From: Shewanella aestuarii
Lineage (GTDB): Bacteria; Pseudomonadota; Gammaproteobacteria; Enterobacterales; Shewanellaceae
Direction of reading: 5' to 3'
Assembly (NCBI RefSeq): GCF_014647215.1
Contig: NZ_BMOT01000006.1
Location: 1-64,000, forward strand
Length of the DNA stretch: 64,000 nucleotides
Both the position numbers and the translations under genes were made by a program. Positions 17,948 to 26,536 of the stretch are shown here, in pieces. Below the pieces are notes generated by a model, which was given only the letters and a program-made list of their open reading frames with translations, had not been told where the DNA came from and ran no database searches. Positions within the stretch are counted from its first letter, which is position 1. Each line of letters begins with the position of its first letter.

Positions 17948-18739
17948 ATGTTTAGCTTGGCTAATCTACGAAAAACCATCATAAAACTGGGTTATTTAAC
18001 TATTTCATTATGCAGTTTTTCGGCACTTGCTGAGTTGCCCACAGACCTTCATCCCAATGTGGTCAAATATGCTCATACCCCCATTATTATTGATGGCAAA
18101 CCTGATAGTTTGTGGAGCCGAGCATCTTGGCGAGCCATTGATCAGCTTATCCTTGGTATACAGCCTAGTGCAGCTGACTTTAGTGGCCGCTATAAATTAT
18201 TATGGCGTGAAGATAAATTGTATTTGCTAGCTGAAATTATTGACGATGTATTGTTCGATAAAACAGCCGACCCAACAAAGTTATATTGGGATGATGATTG
18301 CCTTGAAGTATTTATTGATCAAGACGCTTCAGGCGGTGAGCATCAATTTAATCACAATGCGTTTGCTTATCATGTTGCACTAGACAATCAAGTTGCCGAC
18401 TTCAACACATCCAAGCAGGCACAAACCTTTAACCAACATGTACATAGCCAATGGCAACGTGATAATGAGAATCCAGAGATTACTTATTGGGAACTAGCCA
18501 TCAATATTTTTCCTGATACTTACAATGACACACTTTCAGCAAACGATAAACAACAAGTATTAGCTGTCAACTTAACAGCTGGGGATATTATCGGGTTTAT
18601 GTTGGCCTATTGTGACAACGATGGTTCAGCTGAACGTGAAAGTTTTGTTGGTTCTCATAACATCAACCCAATCAATGGTGACAAAAATTTAGGTTATAAA
18701 ACAGCTGATGTGTTCGGCAAAATTAAACTGATTAAATAA
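17948..18739 (+). CDS. Exported CBM9-like carbohydrate-binding protein
   Basis: The 263-residue product has a signal peptide (hydrophobic residues about 11-27, cleavage near ALA) and then a single domain resembling the CBM9/DOMON-like sugar-binding fold. The sequence pattern is IDGKPDSLWSRA, RYKLLWREDKLYLLAEI-DD and WDDDCLEVFIDQD with a following GEHQFNHNAF. Such single-domain CBM9-like proteins are found in marine gammaproteobacteria; the ligand is not known. A GGGGCAG sequence precedes the ATG. It is monocistronic, followed by a hexamer repeat array and a shared terminator. Confidence 0.72.
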   Translation: MFSLANLRKTIIKLGYLTISLCSFSALAELPTDLHPNVVKYAHTPIIIDGKPDSLWSRASWRAIDQLILGIQPSAADFSGRYKLLWREDKLYLLAEIIDDVLFDKTADPTKLYWDDDCLEVFIDQDASGGEHQFNHNAFAYHVALDNQVADFNTSKQAQTFNQHVHSQWQRDNENPEITYWELAINIFPDTYNDTLSANDKQQVLAVNLTAGDIIGFMLAYCDNDGSAERESFVGSHNINPINGDKNLGYKTADVFGKIKLIK

Positions 18740-18783
18740 TGAAGTTGATAGCAGGCTTAGGTGTAATCCTGGTTTAGATTAAG

Positions 18784-18824
18784 TTTAGGTTTAGGTTTAG
18801 GTTTAGGTTTAGGTTTAGGTTTAG
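18784..18824. repeat. TTTAGG hexamer tandem repeat, 6.8 copies
   Basis: Six perfect copies of TTTAGG and a partial seventh (TTTAG) run without interruption, preceded by the near copies GGTTTAGATT and AAG. The array lies 44 bp after the CBM9-like gene stop and before a terminator. It is a simple-sequence repeat prone to slippage. Confidence 0.95.
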
Positions 18825-18870
18825 TATCTGAACCAAATGCAACCGTGAAAGGTCAACAGACCCTAGTAAT

Positions 18871-18905
18871 AAAAAACCGCCATCAATGATGATGGCGGAC
18901 TTTTT
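18871..18905. terminator. Bidirectional terminator between CBM9-like gene and yceI
   Basis: A 9-bp perfect stem (CCGCCATCA 18877-18885, TGATGGCGG 18890-18898) has A-rich DNA on the left and ACTTTTT on the right, suiting both convergent genes. Confidence 0.85.
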
Positions 18906-18932
18906 GATTAATAACATCAATTAGACAAGATA

Positions 18933-19520
18933 TTATTTTTTTATTCCCTCAACAACCAGTTCAAGCTCAACATTCGCTGAAGCTGGGCCTAAGTCCATTT
19001 TTATTCCATAATCTTTCATTGCAAAATGCGTTGTACCGGTAAAACCTGCACGGTATCCACCCCATGGGTCATCACCTTCACCTATCATCACAGCATCAAT
19101 AGCCAGCGGCTTAGTCACCCCATTAAAAGTAAAATCACCATTAACGACAAACTTACCGTCACCTTTGTCTTCCACCGAAGTCGACTTGAAGCTTGCTTTA
19201 GGGAATTTTGCGGTATTTAAAAAGTCAGGGCTACGCAAATGCTTATCACGCTCGGCATGGTTAGAATCAACGCTGTCGGTGTTGATATCAACATTGATAC
19301 TTGCTTGATCCATTTTGCTTGCATCAAAGCTGAAGTCACCAGAAAAATCATTAAAGCGACCCATAACAAAGCTATAGCCTAAATGACTGACTTTAAATTG
19401 AATAAACGCGTGGGCGCCTTGAGTGTCGATAACATAATCTGCTGCGCTGGCAGTATTGGCAACAAACATTGGCGCTAACATAGCTGAGCTCATTACGGCT
19501 GCTATTAAGTGTTTTTTCAT
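18933..19520 (-). CDS. YceI family periplasmic lipocalin-like protein
   Basis: The 195-residue product has a signal peptide ([26 protein letters not shown], cleavage near residue 26). The mature part is a YceI domain, an eight-stranded barrel that binds polyisoprenoid lipids in characterised members. Motifs include [41 protein letters not shown] and FNGVTKPL. It lies 120 bp downstream of a cytochrome b561 gene on the same strand, a pairing seen in many proteobacteria. The lipid ligand may be a quinone-like isoprenoid, which is inference. Confidence 0.9.
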   Translation of the reverse strand: MKKHLIAAVMSSAMLAPMFVANTASAADYVIDTQGAHAFIQFKVSHLGYSFVMGRFNDFSGDFSFDASKMDQASINVDINTDSVDSNHAERDKHLRSPDFLNTAKFPKASFKSTSVEDKGDGKFVVNGDFTFNGVTKPLAIDAVMIGEGDDPWGGYRAGFTGTTHFAMKDYGIKMDLGPASANVELELVVEGIKK

Positions 19521-19640
19521 TATTAATCCTTCCTATATGTTAATGACTTTTGTATTAGATAACTGTTTATGTTTACTCATTAAACGCCATCATCAGACGC
19601 AATAATATTGGCTCGTTATCCGATTAAACGTTATCTTGGA

Positions 19641-20189
19641 TTAACGCTTAACTCGCAACATACGGGTTAAGGTTGAATCTTTATCTATAAAATGATGCTT
19701 TAAAGCACCTGCGGCATGAATGAACACTAAACCTATTAAGCTATATGCTGCGTACTGATGAAAAGCACCCGCGATATCAGCTTGATCATCAAATAATTCA
19801 CCCACTGCTGGGAATTGAAACCAATCAAATACCCAAATTCCACGACCATCTGCGGTCGAAATTAAAATTCCAGACACCATAATAGCTAACATCAGCACAT
19901 AAATTATTCTATGTGCCCAACGGGCGCTTTGGTGCTCCCATTGCTGATGGGTCGGCATTGGTGCGGGCATTGTTGCCCAAAAGCGCCACAGCAGTCTTAT
20001 TGTTGTCAAAAACAACAGTAGAATACCGACACTCTTATGGATATCTGGTGCGGTTTTATACCAGCTACTGTAATAGGTTAAATCAACCATCCAAAAGCCA
20101 AGTGCAAACAGACTCAAAACCGCCAATGCGGATATCCAATGAATGAAAATTGTAATTAACCCATATTCAGTAGAACTATTGTTCAACAT
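19641..20189 (-). CDS. Cytochrome b561 family protein
   Basis: This 182-residue inner-membrane protein has four hydrophobic helices and histidines placed for two b-type hemes: FIHW (residue 13 region), DIHKSVG, RWAHRII and IHAAGALKHHF. It matches bacterial cytochrome b561 (CybB), which transfers electrons from quinol, reported in E. coli to act on superoxide. It is upstream of yceI and probably co-transcribed with it. Confidence 0.9.
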   Translation of the reverse strand: MLNNSSTEYGLITIFIHWISALAVLSLFALGFWMVDLTYYSSWYKTAPDIHKSVGILLLFLTTIRLLWRFWATMPAPMPTHQQWEHQSARWAHRIIYVLMLAIMVSGILISTADGRGIWVFDWFQFPAVGELFDDQADIAGAFHQYAAYSLIGLVFIHAAGALKHHFIDKDSTLTRMLRVKR

Positions 20190-20570
20190 GACTACCTCTT
20201 AAATATGCCTTTTGATGCGTTAACATCTTGTGAAACAGTTTACTTACTATTTAGTAAAGGTAAATCAGTAAAAATAGCCAATATCGTTCTATAAAATAGA
20301 AGCATTAAACAATTCCACTCCGAAGTACTGGGTTCTAACGAGCGTTAAAGACTTCCGCAGTTTAAACAATGTCTTTTTTCGTTCTAAAAAGCACCAACTC
20401 AACTAAAAAAACGCCACCCTGACTAGAATGTGAGCGAACGAGTAAAAAGTTTTTAAAAACTACTTGCACGATAAAAACCATCCCTATATTATGTGCGCAC
20501 TCCAGACGAGACAGGCATTACACAGTAAGCCAGTTGAATCTGAAGTAGATAACTAACACTTAGTTTAGTT
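20190..20570. other. 381-bp intergenic region upstream of the tRNA operon
   Basis: It holds the divergent promoter region of the cytochrome b561 gene and the tRNA promoter at 20464-20492. I see no open reading frame or repeat in the rest. Confidence 0.5.
20464..20492 (+). promoter_or_regulatory. Promoter of the tRNA-Phe/tRNA-Thr operon
   Basis: TTGCAC (20464-20469) and TATTAT (20487-20492) are separated by exactly 17 bp. They are followed by the GC-rich GTGCGCAC, the kind of discriminator found in stringently controlled stable-RNA promoters. It would start transcription about 70 bp before the first tRNA. Confidence 0.65.
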
Positions 20571-20646
20571 GCCCGAATAGCTCAGTCGGTAGAGCAGAGG
20601 ATTGAAAATCCTCGTGTCCCTGGTTCGATTCCGGGTTCGGGCACCA
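20571..20646 (+). tRNA. tRNA-Phe (GAA)
   Basis: A 76-nt cloverleaf with the 7-bp acceptor stem GCCCGAA/TTCGGGC, D-loop AGCTCAGTCGGTAGAGC, anticodon loop TTGAAAA (anticodon GAA) and T arm GGTTCGATTCC. The 3-prime CCA is encoded. It is very close to E. coli tRNA-Phe. Confidence 0.98.
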
Positions 20647-20653
20647 CAATTTA

Positions 20654-20729
<76 letters not shown>

Positions 20730-20741
20730 TAAAAAAAAAAA

Positions 20742-20770
20742 AGCCACTCAATGAGTGGCTTTTTTGTTTT
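20742..20770 (+). terminator. Rho-independent terminator of the tRNA operon
   Basis: An 8-bp stem (AGCCACTC 20742-20749, GAGTGGCT 20753-20760) is followed by TTTTTGTTTTTT and preceded by a run of twelve A, 12 bp after tRNA-Thr. Confidence 0.92.
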
Positions 20771-20980
20771 TTAAATTTGCCGTTCTCAAACTCAACTTGA
20801 GTTAAGAGATGACTAAAATGTGATTTAAAAATCTAATATTCAACAACTTAAAATAATTTTTCTTATAACAAGGCGAATTTATGCGTCAACTGATGGTCTG
20901 TTGAAAGTCAATTCAACACAGCTAAGCTGTTAAAAGCAATTTGGTATGCATTTAATATCCTATACTGACGTGAGTCATGG

Positions 20981-21012
20981 CTTAGCCGTTAATTAGCTTA
21001 GTCGTTAATTAG
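20981..21012. repeat. 16-bp tandem duplication
   Basis: CTTAGCCGTTAATTAG (20981-20996) is followed directly by CTTAGTCGTTAATTAG (20997-21012), identical at 15 of 16 positions. It is non-coding. Confidence 0.85.
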
Positions 21013-21180
21013 CTAGGCAGGTATGGACTGAAAATGTTGATTCGCACGAGCATCTCGCAATAACAAGGCTTCAAGCATTAACAAACTGTACATTTGTTTA
21101 GGGGGATTACAAATCTCAATCGCAAATCAGTAATATAATGGATTTCTATAAAAGAAAAGCTTAATAAGCGTATTTGGCGC

Positions 21181-21233
21181 GACTAATAAAATGATTAGTC
21201 ACAGAGTCTCTTCAGTATTACTGAAGAGACTCT
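21181..21233. repeat. Two adjacent perfect hairpins
   Basis: The first is GACTAAT/ATTAGTC (21181-21200, 7-bp stem, 6-nt loop). Two bases later comes AGAGTCTCTTCAG/CTGAAGAGACTCT (21203-21233), a 13-bp perfect stem with a 5-nt loop. Neither is followed by a T tract, so they are not simple terminators. Confidence 0.75.
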
Positions 21234-21280
21234 ATCTGGTCCTATACATGCAAATACATTCCTGGACGAGAGATAGAAAA

Positions 21281-21313
21281 CAAAAAGCCGCTTGCGTAAT
21301 GCTAGCGACTTTT
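21281..21313 (-). terminator. Terminator after nagP
   Basis: On the minus strand an imperfect stem (AAAGTCGCT with AGCGGCTTT, one mismatch) is followed by a T run (GGCTTTTTGTTTTC). It lies about 50 bp past nagP. Confidence 0.65.
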
Positions 21314-21362
21314 ATAACACATCTCATTTGGCCTAGGCTAAAACCAAATATTAGTTAATGTC

Positions 21363-22661
21363 TTACTTCCAACTTTTCATTTTATGCCCTTTAACCGCAT
21401 AAAATAGAATAAATAGATAACATGGGAACATCACCATGTAGCCACCTTGCATGCCCAAAGACGTCGCTGAACTGGTTAACCCCCAAAATAGTGGCCCAAA
21501 AGCCCCGCCAGCAATACCCATAATCAATAACGCTGAACCTGTACTGGTTAACTTACCCATGCCAGATAACGCTAGAGGCCATACAGCAGGCCATACAATC
21601 GCATTCGCTAAGCCTAAAAAAGCAATCATTAATAGGGTATCAGGTAACTGTGCCCCACCAAATGGCACTAATAATAAATCGGCTATGACGTATGATTGAC
21701 TATCACCAAATACAATACCCGCGGTTAATAATAGGCCTAAAACTGCACTCACCATTAATGCATTGGGTTGCGAGATGAATCGAGGAATACAAATAATCCC
21801 CAGAGTATAACCAAGTACCATACAAAGCATGGTGTAAGATGTCATCACACCATAGTTTTCAACACCTAAGGTTAATGCAAAAGTACCAATGGTATCACCA
21901 GCAATCACCTCTACTGCAACGTATACGAATAACGCTACAACACCCAGCGCCAGATTAGGATGCGATAAAGCTTGTTTAATTTGGCCTTTTTCAGAGCCTT
22001 GCTCTTCTTGCTCTTTTTCCAACTCTGGTAACGGAGACTTTTTAACCGCAAAGGCTAAAATGCCGATAAAGATAGCCATACCTAGATAGGGATAAATAAG
22101 GCTATTCGCCATTTCATCAATTTGAATTTGGCTAAGCTCTGTGCCAACGCGATCTTTAAAACTATCAAGAATTAGTGCGGTAAACACCATTGGCGCGATA
22201 ACACCCGCACCTTTATTCAAAATTCCCATCACACTAACACGTGCTGCTGCAGACTCTTCAGGCCCTAAACGAACCACATATGGGTTTACTGCGGTTTGCA
22301 GTAAAGTTTGCCCTGTTCCCATGACTAACTGCGCCAGTAAAAACAACACAAATATTTGGGTCTGCGCGGCAGGTATAAACAGCAAACCGGCTATCATCAT
22401 AATGCCCATGCCTAATGCCATACCATTTTTATAGCCGACTTTACGGATCACCCAAGCAGAGGGTAACGCGGTAAAAGTTACTGCGATATAAAATGAAAAT
22501 AGGATAAGTGAGGCTTGGAAAGGAGTAAGTTGCAGGATTTGTTTAAGGTATGGCATCAAAGAGCCATTGAGCCATGTAGCAAAGCCGAGAATAAAAAACA
22601 GCACCGCGACTATCGCCATCGGTACTAGGCTACTTTTAGTTTGTTGTTTCGTTGCTGTCAT
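21363..22661 (-). CDS. nagP: N-acetylglucosamine transporter NagP (MFS, FucP-like)
   Basis: NagP is the inner-membrane GlcNAc permease of Shewanella and related marine bacteria, which lack a GlcNAc phosphotransferase route. The 432-residue product has about 12 hydrophobic helices, with the FucP-like start FFILGFATWLNGSLMPYLK, LMGTGQTLLQTAVNPYVV and GPEESAAARVS motifs. I place the start at the ATG at 22661 (MTATKQQT) because AGCAGG lies 9 nt before it; in-frame ATGs at 22667 and 22679 lie upstream, the latter without a ribosome-binding site. A CRP-type site and a NagR palindrome lie upstream. Confidence 0.92.
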   Translation of the reverse strand: MTATKQQTKSSLVPMAIVAVLFFILGFATWLNGSLMPYLKQILQLTPFQASLILFSFYIAVTFTALPSAWVIRKVGYKNGMALGMGIMMIAGLLFIPAAQTQIFVLFLLAQLVMGTGQTLLQTAVNPYVVRLGPEESAAARVSVMGILNKGAGVIAPMVFTALILDSFKDRVGTELSQIQIDEMANSLIYPYLGMAIFIGILAFAVKKSPLPELEKEQEEQGSEKGQIKQALSHPNLALGVVALFVYVAVEVIAGDTIGTFALTLGVENYGVMTSYTMLCMVLGYTLGIICIPRFISQPNALMVSAVLGLLLTAGIVFGDSQSYVIADLLLVPFGGAQLPDTLLMIAFLGLANAIVWPAVWPLALSGMGKLTSTGSALLIMGIAGGAFGPLFWGLTSSATSLGMQGGYMVMFPCYLFILFYAVKGHKMKSWK

Positions 22662-22719
22662 TTCCATAAACCTGCTCATTATTTTATTTATAGGGTCTTT
22701 GTGGTTTGTTTGATCAAGA

Positions 22720-22735
22720 TGTGAATTAAGTCACA
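22720..22735 (-). promoter_or_regulatory. CRP-type binding site upstream of nagP
   Basis: TGTGA-ATTAAG-TCACA is a perfect match to the CRP half-sites with the correct 6-bp spacer. It lies between the nagX stop and the nagP start. On the minus strand a TATAAA (22692-22687) lies about 30 bp closer to nagP and could be the -10. Confidence 0.75.
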
Positions 22736-22772
22736 TTGACCAGTTCATTCGATAGTAGAACAATTCAACCAC

Positions 22773-22790
22773 TAAGACAACGCTGTCATT
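22773..22790. promoter_or_regulatory. nagR: NagR operator upstream of nagP
   Basis: TAAGACAACGCTGTCATT matches the 18-bp palindrome found three more times in this locus, with two end-base differences. It lies about 110 bp upstream of the nagP start, beyond the CRP site. Confidence 0.75.
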
Positions 22791-22822
22791 TACAACTAAA
22801 GCGTAAAAGCTTTGTGTTTAAT

Positions 22823-23983
22823 TTAAATTCGAATAAATATTTTACGGCGATACATCCATAATAATATTAGCCATTGCACTGTGATAAAACCGATCACACT
22901 AACAAGTTGTTGAGCTAAATCAGGAAAAGCTTGGATCACGCCGCCAAATACACTGCGAGTAATATAGTGCCAATCGATTAAACTCGAACCTAAGTACACT
23001 ATGATGGCATTTGTGCCAATCACAACAAATACAAACGCCCATTTTTGCCATTTAAGCACATCTATCACTGCATAAAATAAGGCTAAGAATAACAGGCTCC
23101 ATCCTGAGGTTACCAAGACAAAACTACTGCTCCACAGGTCCTTATTAACAGGGATTATCGGGTTTAATAACCAACCAAGTAGCAATAATACAAGACCACT
23201 TGCGGTCATAATCAATACTTTTGCCCAATCTCCCTTGGGGTGTGGTTTAACAATGAATTGACCGACAAACACACCAATTAATGCATTGACCACCGCTGGT
23301 ATCGTTGAAAGCACACCTTCTGGATCTAATGGTCTATTTTGATAAGCGATACCAGGGCGCAATAATCCATCAATGTAAGCATTGATACTGCCATCCATGG
23401 TAAATATTCCCGCTTGACCACCTGGGAATGGCATAAAGCACAGTAATAGCGAATAACCCACTAATAGGCCAATTGCGGTAATAATTTGCGTCCGTAATGA
23501 AGTGTGCCACACCAAAAAGGCCGCAAAGAACCATGCAAAACCAATACGTGCTAATACACTAGAAAAGCGAACCTGCTCAGGGTCGAGCGGAACACCTGTC
23601 CCCCAACCATGGTTATAAAGCACGCCCAAACCAATCAATAATGCTAAGCGTTTTATCGCATGACGATACAAAGGCGCTCGTTGTTGCAGTGGCAGTTTAT
23701 CTAACCTTTTAGGAGATAAACCTAATGCGACACCTGAAAGAAAGATAAACAGCGGAAAAATAAGATCATACAGAGTAAAACCATGCCACTGACTATGAAG
23801 CATCTGCCCTGCAGCAATTTGCCAACCAGCCCACCCCGTCAAAGCAAACATGGCAGCAAACAACCCTTCCCCACCAATAATCCAAAACATGTCAAAGCCA
23901 CGCAAGGCATCAAGTGACATCAACCTTGGCTTATTGGCTTTACTCGTTGTCTCTTGGTTATTTGTGGATGATATTGAAGACAT
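22823..23983 (-). CDS. nagX: NagX, HGSNAT/DUF5009-like membrane protein
   Basis: The 386-residue integral membrane protein begins with a cytoplasmic tail, then LMSLDALRGFDMFWIIGGEG, the start motif of the DUF5009/heparan-alpha-glucosaminide acetyltransferase-like family. About ten hydrophobic segments follow (YDLIFPLFIFLSGVALG, WSLLFLALFYAVIDVLKW). It occurs in GlcNAc loci of Shewanella and relatives. A transport or transacetylation role has been proposed but not settled. An AGAGG ribosome-binding site precedes the ATG. It lies 55 bp after nagA, so it is likely co-transcribed with nagK-nagA. Confidence 0.86.
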   Translation of the reverse strand: MSSISSTNNQETTSKANKPRLMSLDALRGFDMFWIIGGEGLFAAMFALTGWAGWQIAAGQMLHSQWHGFTLYDLIFPLFIFLSGVALGLSPKRLDKLPLQQRAPLYRHAIKRLALLIGLGVLYNHGWGTGVPLDPEQVRFSSVLARIGFAWFFAAFLVWHTSLRTQIITAIGLLVGYSLLLCFMPFPGGQAGIFTMDGSINAYIDGLLRPGIAYQNRPLDPEGVLSTIPAVVNALIGVFVGQFIVKPHPKGDWAKVLIMTASGLVLLLLGWLLNPIIPVNKDLWSSSFVLVTSGWSLLFLALFYAVIDVLKWQKWAFVFVVIGTNAIIVYLGSSLIDWHYITRSVFGGVIQAFPDLAQQLVSVIGFITVQWLILLWMYRRKIFIRI

Positions 23984-24038
23984 TACGGCCTCTATTGTTA
24001 TTATTATTTTGAACGCATCACACGCCTAAGCTGACTCT

Positions 24039-25190
24039 TTATTGTGCAAATACAATCTTGCCGCCAATATAGGTTCTGCTAACTTGATTAGCGCTATTCA
24101 ACAGCACTAAATCAGCTTTAAAGCCTGGTTTGACTAAGCCTAATGCTTTATCTAAACCAAGAAACTGTGCCGGATACATTGATGCCATACGCAGCGCTTC
24201 ATCATGCGATAGTCCGAGCATTGCCACGGTATTATTTACCGCACCAACCATATCAAGTACACATCCAGCTAACTCGCCGGTTGTGGCATTTAGTCGATCG
24301 CCTTGGCGAACCACTTTGATACCAAATAACTCAAAGCTTGCATCTTGAGCCATGCCAACAGGTGGCATAGCATCGGTGACCAACATCATTTTCCCGCGTG
24401 GTTTGGCATTAATTGCCACTTTTGCAGCTGCGCTATGAACGTGATGACCATCGACAATCAATCCGCACCAAGCCGTTTCGCTTTCAAGTGCTGCGCCGAC
24501 CATCCCAGGTTCACGAGAACCTAATGGTGACATAGCATTGAATAAATGTGTGAATCCGCTAGCGCCCGCATCTAATGCTGCAACGACAGTGTCATAATCA
24601 GCATTAGAGTGACCAAGACACACACGAACACCAGCTTTGACTAATGATTTAATCACCTGAGTGGAGACGTTTTCAGGCGCTAAAGTCACCACTTTAATAC
24701 CTAAATCTTGACGACTAAAGATAGCTAACTCTTCATCACTGATTTTGCGAATATATTGCTGTGGGTGAACACCTTTTTTAGGCACACTTAAATGCGGCCC
24801 TTCAAAATGCACACCTAACACACCAGCCTTATTATGTTTAATCGCATCAGCAACGGCGTCGGCGGCCTTAGCCATTACCGAAACATCATCGGTAATTAAT
24901 GTCGGTAAAAAACCTGTTGTACCAAAGCGGGCGTGGGCGCGACCAATAGTTTCAATACACTCAACACTGGGCTGATCGTTAAAGAGTGCACCGCCGCCAC
25001 CATTAACCTGAACATCAACAAATCCTGGTACTAAGGTTCCCGCTAGGTGAGTGAGCATGCTAGGGTCGGCATCGACGACTTCGGCAGCTGAAGTCACAGC
25101 TGTGATCTTGCCTTCATCCATGGTTACGGCCATATTCTGATGAAATACTTCACCATCAAATAATCGTTCAACAATCAGGATTTGCTTCAT
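24039..25190 (-). CDS. nagA: N-acetylglucosamine-6-phosphate deacetylase
   Basis: NagA removes acetate from GlcNAc-6-phosphate to yield glucosamine-6-phosphate. The 383-residue amidohydrolase-fold protein has PGFVDVQVNGGGG, the metal-ligand glutamate in GVHFEGPHLS, the histidines of LGHSNAD and FTHLFNAMS, and the catalytic aspartate in LVTDAMPP. Length matches the family. Its product would feed a glucosamine-6-phosphate deaminase, which is not in this cluster. It lies 173 bp downstream of nagK. Confidence 0.96.
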   Translation of the reverse strand: MKQILIVERLFDGEVFHQNMAVTMDEGKITAVTSAAEVVDADPSMLTHLAGTLVPGFVDVQVNGGGGALFNDQPSVECIETIGRAHARFGTTGFLPTLITDDVSVMAKAADAVADAIKHNKAGVLGVHFEGPHLSVPKKGVHPQQYIRKISDEELAIFSRQDLGIKVVTLAPENVSTQVIKSLVKAGVRVCLGHSNADYDTVVAALDAGASGFTHLFNAMSPLGSREPGMVGAALESETAWCGLIVDGHHVHSAAAKVAINAKPRGKMMLVTDAMPPVGMAQDASFELFGIKVVRQGDRLNATTGELAGCVLDMVGAVNNTVAMLGLSHDEALRMASMYPAQFLGLDKALGLVKPGFKADLVLLNSANQVSRTYIGGKIVFAQ

Positions 25191-25363
25191 AATGCTCTCG
25201 TGTTAATTATTTTATCTATACGTTACAATGCTTGAGTGACGTCGTTCAAAGCTGCTAGTCGATTAGGAGTTATATCTCATGTCGACTAAACTGCCACTAC
25301 ATAATATTTATCCGATATCCAGAATCGCAAAATGGTAAGTTAGAAAACTTACCATCCATGTAC
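25191..25363. other. 173-bp space between nagK and nagA
   Basis: No gene, operator palindrome or clear terminator is seen here. In several Shewanella nag clusters, as I recall them, a glucosamine-6-phosphate deaminase gene (nagB-II) lies at this position; no remnant of it is recognisable. Confidence 0.5.
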
Positions 25364-26269
25364 TTAGGCGACTGATTCAGCTGAATATTGCTGCTGAGCA
25401 AATAAGTACGCGCCGAACTCTGGCGGTGATAAAGAGGGAGAAACTTTTATAGCAACGTCATCATCTAACCAAGTCAATAATGGCTCAGCTAAGCCACCAA
25501 TCATAGAGAAACGGCTAGGGTTTATGGTAAATAACCGTCTAGCAAGCTCACTGATATAAGTGGCACCTTCCTGTACGATAGCAATGGCTACCTCATCACC
25601 TTCGTGCGCAGTAGCTAATACTATCCGAGCAAGCTTGGCATAAACACTGGATGATTTTCCGGCTAGGTTTTCCACAATACCTATGGCATCTGTAACATCA
25701 AAGTAAGCTAGTAATTTATCAGTCAATGCAGTTTGACAGGCAAAACCATCAAGCGCTAATAAAACATGTTCAGCGGCTTTAAGACCAAGCCATGCCCCAC
25801 TACCTTTATCACCTAAAGCAAAACCATGGCCACCTAAACTGATACTTTGATGGCCTACATGTGCATAACCACATGATCCTGTTCCAGTAATAATCACCGC
25901 GCCATCGGCACCGTTGTGAGCGCCAATACAAGCCGTATGCAGATCAGTGGTGAGATACATAGATTTGAACGGATGCTGCCAGTTGGAAATTTTATCGAAA
26001 AAATGACCGACATTGACACCAGCAAGACCTAAACCCGCAACAAGTTGGCCACAGGCTTCTGCAGGCAAACCCGCATCAGCTAAAGCAAGCTGGGTTGACT
26101 CAGTAATTGATGCAAAAGTTTGTTCTAAACCATGTAATGGATTAGCTCGGCCAGACACACCAGTACCTATTTGCTTATGATCTTGAGTATAAATGGTTGC
26201 ACGGCATTTACTGCCACCGCCATCGATGCCAATGTAAAGCTGCGAATTGCTAAGCTGATTCTCACCCAT
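25364..26269 (-). CDS. nagK: N-acetylglucosamine kinase (BadF/BcrA ATPase family)
   Basis: NagK phosphorylates cytoplasmic GlcNAc at O6. The 301-residue protein belongs to the ASKHA superfamily BadF/BadG type, with phosphate-1 motif YIGIDGGGSKCRATIY near the N-terminus, ITGTGSCGYA and GDKGSGAWLG in the centre, and an adenosine-type segment near FSMIGGLAEPLL. AGGAAAG precedes the ATG. A NagR palindrome lies 88 bp upstream, so it probably heads the nagK-nagA-nagX unit. Confidence 0.93.
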   Translation of the reverse strand: MGENQLSNSQLYIGIDGGGSKCRATIYTQDHKQIGTGVSGRANPLHGLEQTFASITESTQLALADAGLPAEACGQLVAGLGLAGVNVGHFFDKISNWQHPFKSMYLTTDLHTACIGAHNGADGAVIITGTGSCGYAHVGHQSISLGGHGFALGDKGSGAWLGLKAAEHVLLALDGFACQTALTDKLLAYFDVTDAIGIVENLAGKSSSVYAKLARIVLATAHEGDEVAIAIVQEGATYISELARRLFTINPSRFSMIGGLAEPLLTWLDDDVAIKVSPSLSPPEFGAYLFAQQQYSAESVA

Positions 26270-26356
26270 GACTTTCCTCTCGGTATTCAGTTTAAGGTCG
26301 CTATTTTTTTGATTGTATTTGCGCCTATGAATAAGTTAAGGCTATGTTACACCGTA

Positions 26357-26374
26357 AATGACAGCGTTGTCATT
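26357..26374. promoter_or_regulatory. nagR: NagR operator upstream of nagK
   Basis: AATGACAGCGTTGTCATT is a near-perfect 18-bp palindrome (AATGACA-GCGT-TGTCATT). It lies 88 bp upstream of the nagK ATG. Confidence 0.8.
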
Positions 26375-26483
26375 TATTTTTTGTGCAAAATTATTCGTTT
26401 AAATGAAAATGAAAGCTTAACCATTTAAAAACAATATGATAGTTAGATATCGGAGTTGTAATAACTTGGCTCTACAAAATAAA

Positions 26484-26516
26484 AAAGTCGCCAACAAGGT
26501 CATTATTAGCGACTTT
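26484..26516 (-). terminator. Rho-independent terminator after hex
   Basis: An 8-bp stem (AAAGTCGC 26484-26491, GCGACTTT 26509-26516) is followed on the minus strand by a T tract. It separates hex from nagK. Confidence 0.75.
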
Positions 26517-26536
26517 AAAAGTAAATAAAACTACAA

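Larger units (their letters stand above)
20771..21280. other. Gene-free region with structured DNA downstream of tRNAs
   Basis: No open reading frame above about 60 codons is credible here. The segment contains a 16-bp tandem duplication and two adjacent perfect hairpins, listed separately. The remainder is AT-rich. Confidence 0.5.
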
